From contig NZ_CP031841.1 in the NCBI RefSeq assembly GCF_003432385.1, positions 744,001 to 808,000 of the forward strand: a stretch of DNA of 64,000 bases, in the 5' to 3' direction. Source of the stretch: Breoghania sp. L-A4. GTDB taxonomy: Bacteria; Pseudomonadota; Alphaproteobacteria; Rhizobiales; Stappiaceae. Numbering within the stretch: position 1 is the first letter of the stretch; every line of letters begins with the position of its first letter. Position numbers and translations under genes: made by a program. The notes under the pieces were generated by a model, which worked only from the letters and a program-made list of their open reading frames with translations, did no database searches and was not told the DNA's origin. This document shows positions 61,856 through 64,000 of the stretch, piece after piece.

Positions 61856-62164
61856 ATGACCAGACGCGCCACCGCTTCTCTCACCGTGATCGTTGCAGCT
61901 CTTCTGGCCTGTGCCGCGCAGGCGCAGGTCGTGGTTCCGCTGCCCGTGGTGCCGCGCGCGCCGAGCAACACAGACGGGTTCCTGAAGCAGCGGGATTCGC
62001 TCAACCGGCTGCTGGAAGACCAGAGCCGGACGCGCGACGCCAATCAGGACAAGCTGCGCGAGGCGGAGCAGCGGCGCAAGCAGGCCGAACGCGAGCGCCG
62101 CCGAAAGGCGCCCGAGACGCCCTATGACCGGCCTGTGGGATCGCTACCCTCGAACCATCCGTGA
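61856..62164 (+). CDS. Small secreted protein with charged C-terminal coil
   Basis: The 102-residue product has a signal peptide (LTVIVAALLACAAQA) and a short proline/valine stretch. A highly charged region follows, probably a coiled coil (LREAEQRRKQAERERRR). I do not recognise a family. The start lies 47 bases after the GntR stop, so it may be co-transcribed. Its last 21 bases overlap the convergent cytochrome b gene. Confidence 0.6.
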   Translation: MTRRATASLTVIVAALLACAAQAQVVVPLPVVPRAPSNTDGFLKQRDSLNRLLEDQSRTRDANQDKLREAEQRRKQAERERRRKAPETPYDRPVGSLPSNHP

Positions 62165-62683
62165 GATCAGGTCGTCGCGCACGACGAACTGATGATACAG
62201 CGCCGCGCCGATGTGCATCAAAACGGCGGCCGTCATGATCCAACCGAGATACTGGTGCAGGCCGAGGAACAGATCGGCGGTCGCCTTGTCCTTGGCGACG
62301 ATGGGCGGCAGCGTGACCGTCCAGAACACCTTGATCGGCGCGCCAAAGGCGGAGGTACCGATCCAGCCGACGATCGGGCTCGCCAGAAGGATGACGTAGA
62401 GCACGGTGTGCACCGCATGGGCGGCGAACTTCTGGATCATCGGCATGCCGGCGGGCAGCGGCGCGGGCCGGTGGTTGATCCGGTGGATCAGCCGCACCAC
62501 GGTGATCACGAACAGGACCACGCCCATGGACCGATGGAAATCGAACAGAAAATTCTGCATCGGCCCGCCGCTGATCCGCAGCATGGCAAGCCCCGCCGGG
62601 ATCATGCTCAACACGCATGCGGCGGTCAGCCAGTGCAAAAAGCGCGCGGTGGCCGTGTAGGCCGGTGTCTGTGTCTCAGTCAT
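62144..62683 (-). CDS. Cytochrome b561 (di-heme) family protein
   Basis: The 179-residue inner-membrane protein has four helices. Histidines that could ligate two b hemes are seen in TARFLHWLTA, FDFHRSMGVVLF, AHAVHTVLYV and LHQYLGWIMT. Family members oxidise quinol or handle superoxide. It is a lone gene on the minus strand. Confidence 0.9.
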   Translation of the reverse strand: MTETQTPAYTATARFLHWLTAACVLSMIPAGLAMLRISGGPMQNFLFDFHRSMGVVLFVITVVRLIHRINHRPAPLPAGMPMIQKFAAHAVHTVLYVILLASPIVGWIGTSAFGAPIKVFWTVTLPPIVAKDKATADLFLGLHQYLGWIMTAAVLMHIGAALYHQFVVRDDLISRMVRG

Positions 62684-62780
62684 GGTCTTTCCCCTATCCC
62701 GGCGGCCACTGTAGCGAACGGATGGGCGCGTGGGAATGCCGCAATGTCAGTGACTTGCGGCAAAAACGATGTGTTGCGCG

Positions 62781-63584
62781 TCAGGCCGGGACGGCGAGAA
62801 AATCGTGGTGGCTGACGATGATGCGGGAAGTCCCGCCGGTGATCGCCGCGAGCCGGGCGGCTTGCCAGTCCGCTGCGTCGCCCGCGGGGATACCCATGTC
62901 CAGCGCGGCTTGCGCCCAGCCGCGCACCAGCGCCTCCTGAAACGCCGTGTCCGCCGGCTCCGCGTCCCAGTCCGACGGTGCGAAGGCGACCGAAAAACCG
63001 GCCGCCTCGAAACGCTTGACCGCCTGCAGCACCGCGCGCGGGCCGAGCGCCGGGCCAAAACCCTTGTCGCCATACTGATGCTTGTTGACGGCGCCGCGGA
63101 CCGTTTCGTCCAGCGGATGCTCCGGGTGACAACTGATGCGCCCGTCGTAGGTGAGCGCGGCGTAGAAGGGGACGCGGCGCGCGGCGACGGCGGCGACGAG
63201 ACCGTCCAGCCACTCGGCGGACACGAGATCGAGAAACGCCGACGTGGTCAACAGGTCGACTGGATCGTCCAGCAGCGGCTCGACGCCATGCGCCAGATCC
63301 ACCTGCAGGGTTTCGACGGCCAGCTCCGGGAACTCAGCCTGCGCCCGGGCATGGGCGGCCGCGACGAGCGTCCGGTCGTGGTCGGTGAGCCGCCAGATCT
63401 GATCCGCCGGCAGCACCGGTTGCATGGCGCGAAGGGTGGAGCCGGTGCCCGACGCCAGATCGGTGATGCGCGGCGCGGGGATTTGCGCGCAAAGGGCGGC
63501 GGCGCTGGCCAGAATGCCGGGGTTGCGGGCGCGGGCGTCCAGCGGCTCGCGCAGGCTGAGCCATTCGGTGGAAAAACCGCTCAT
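62781..63584 (-). CDS. Class I SAM-dependent methyltransferase
   Basis: The 267-residue protein has a methyltransferase fold with the SAM-binding LASGTGSTLRAM near residue 44 and LTDHDRTLV after it. It overlaps the upstream glycosyltransferase by four bases. This pair recalls clusters in alphaproteobacteria that modify small molecules with a glycosyltransferase and methyltransferase; the substrate is unknown. Confidence 0.85.
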   Translation of the reverse strand: MSGFSTEWLSLREPLDARARNPGILASAAALCAQIPAPRITDLASGTGSTLRAMQPVLPADQIWRLTDHDRTLVAAAHARAQAEFPELAVETLQVDLAHGVEPLLDDPVDLLTTSAFLDLVSAEWLDGLVAAVAARRVPFYAALTYDGRISCHPEHPLDETVRGAVNKHQYGDKGFGPALGPRAVLQAVKRFEAAGFSVAFAPSDWDAEPADTAFQEALVRGWAQAALDMGIPAGDAADWQAARLAAITGGTSRIIVSHHDFLAVPA

Positions 63585-64000
63585 GAAGCATCCTCATCGG
63601 CGGGGATCTTGGGTGTGGCGTTCTCGACGGCCTTGGCGAACAGCGCGGCCGTGGCCTCCCAATCGGGAAAGCCGTGCGCCGCATCGCGGGAGGCCGCGGC
63701 GCATCGGGCGCGAAGATCCGCATCCCCGATCATCCGCCGCAGACCGTCGCCAAAGCCCTCCGTGTCAAACGGGTCATACAGCAGGCCGGTGCCCGGCGCG
63801 ATAGTCTGGGCCACGGCGCCCGCGCCCGTGGCGACGATCGGCAGCCCGCGCACGGTGGCCTCGGCAAAGGCCATGCCGTATCCCTCGTAGCGGGTCGCCA
63901 GCACGAAGACATCGGCTTGCGCATAGAGCGCGTCGAGATCCGCGGCCGACAGGGCTCCGCGCAGCGTGACGCGGCCGCCAAGCCCTTCGGTGGCGACCAT
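63581..64000 (-). CDS. Glycosyltransferase family 4-type, C-terminal part
   Basis: The frame is open at the window end, so the N-terminus lies beyond it. The visible 139 residues contain the donor-binding half of a GT-B enzyme: GALSAADLDALYAQADVFVL, then ATRYEGYGMAFAEA with the EX7E-type glutamates, and GAVAQTIAPGTG. The product and acceptor cannot be assigned. Confidence 0.85.
   Translation of the reverse strand: MVATEGLGGRVTLRGALSAADLDALYAQADVFVLATRYEGYGMAFAEATVRGLPIVATGAGAVAQTIAPGTGLLYDPFDTEGFGDGLRRMIGDADLRARCAAASRDAAHGFPDWEATAALFAKAVENATPKIPADEDAS

Noticed and set aside
1-64000. tRNA, rRNA or CRISPR loci
   Set aside because: No cloverleaf-like or rRNA-like sequence and no regularly spaced repeats were seen. 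The palindromic repeats are dispersed, not arrayed.

Overview
This is a GC-rich chromosomal segment of an alphaproteobacterium, most likely a member of the Hyphomicrobiales (Rhizobiales). The evidence is the matPQMAB malonate operon with its GntR regulator, the alphaproteobacterial order of sulfur genes (siroheme synthase, DUF2849, sulfite reductase, APS reductase, DUF934), many Tat or Sec ABC binding proteins, and dispersed palindromic repeats of rhizobial type. The genus cannot be named from the sequence alone. No rRNA, tRNA, CRISPR or prophage was seen. The window is dominated by nutrient uptake and catabolism.

Layout. 1-2.6 kb: end of a Zn-type alcohol dehydrogenase, a hydroxypyruvate-isomerase-like protein and a thiolase in one operon. 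2.7-4.6 kb: secreted alpha/beta hydrolase. 4.6-5.2 kb: a decayed copy of the thiolase 3' end. 5.2-10 kb: assimilatory sulfate reduction. 10-11.3 kb: PleD-like diguanylate cyclase. 11.7-23 kb: putrescine catabolism (gamma-glutamylputrescine synthetase, oxidase, aminotransferase), a GntR repressor, a second frameshifted glutamine-synthetase-like gene, and the putrescine ABC transporter potFGHI. 23-31.2 kb: LysR regulator with a branched-chain-type ABC transporter containing a permease-ATPase-ATPase fusion, an aldehyde dehydrogenase and an SDR. 31.4-35.1 kb: tcuAB-like genes and a methanethiol methyltransferase-like gene. 35.4-38.1 kb: a TPR protein and an unrecognised secreted repeat protein. 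38.4-40.3 kb: an uncharacterised protein and an IS110 transposase. 40.3-46.6 kb: a Pot-type ABC transporter divergent from a phosphonate monoester hydrolase/sulfatase, with PHO boxes facing both ways. 46.8-49.4 kb: secreted tail-collar protein, GNAT protein, toxin-antitoxin pair. 49.6-53.6 kb: an FNR/FixK-type box followed by a beta-CASP nuclease, an MscS channel and a K+ channel. 53.8-61.8 kb: malonate uptake and use (TRAP transporter, malonyl-CoA decarboxylase, malonyl-CoA synthetase) with its GntR regulator. 61.9-64 kb: small secreted protein, cytochrome b561, and a methyltransferase and glycosyltransferase running off the end.

The regulatory sites tie the genes together. TTGTATACAA, which resembles the MatR operator, lies upstream of the malonate operon and regulator and also upstream of the alpha/beta hydrolase; a one-mismatch copy lies upstream of the tcu genes. 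GTGATCACATTTCG occurs in front of both putrescine transcription units. The most interesting candidate system is the PHO-boxed transporter/phosphoesterase pair at 40.3-46.6 kb, whose inner-membrane permease carries an unusual coiled-coil and Pro/Ser-rich periplasmic insertion.

Caution. Six genes each carry a single one-base deletion, always inside or next to a short G or C run. This looks like systematic under-calling rather than six independent pseudogenes.
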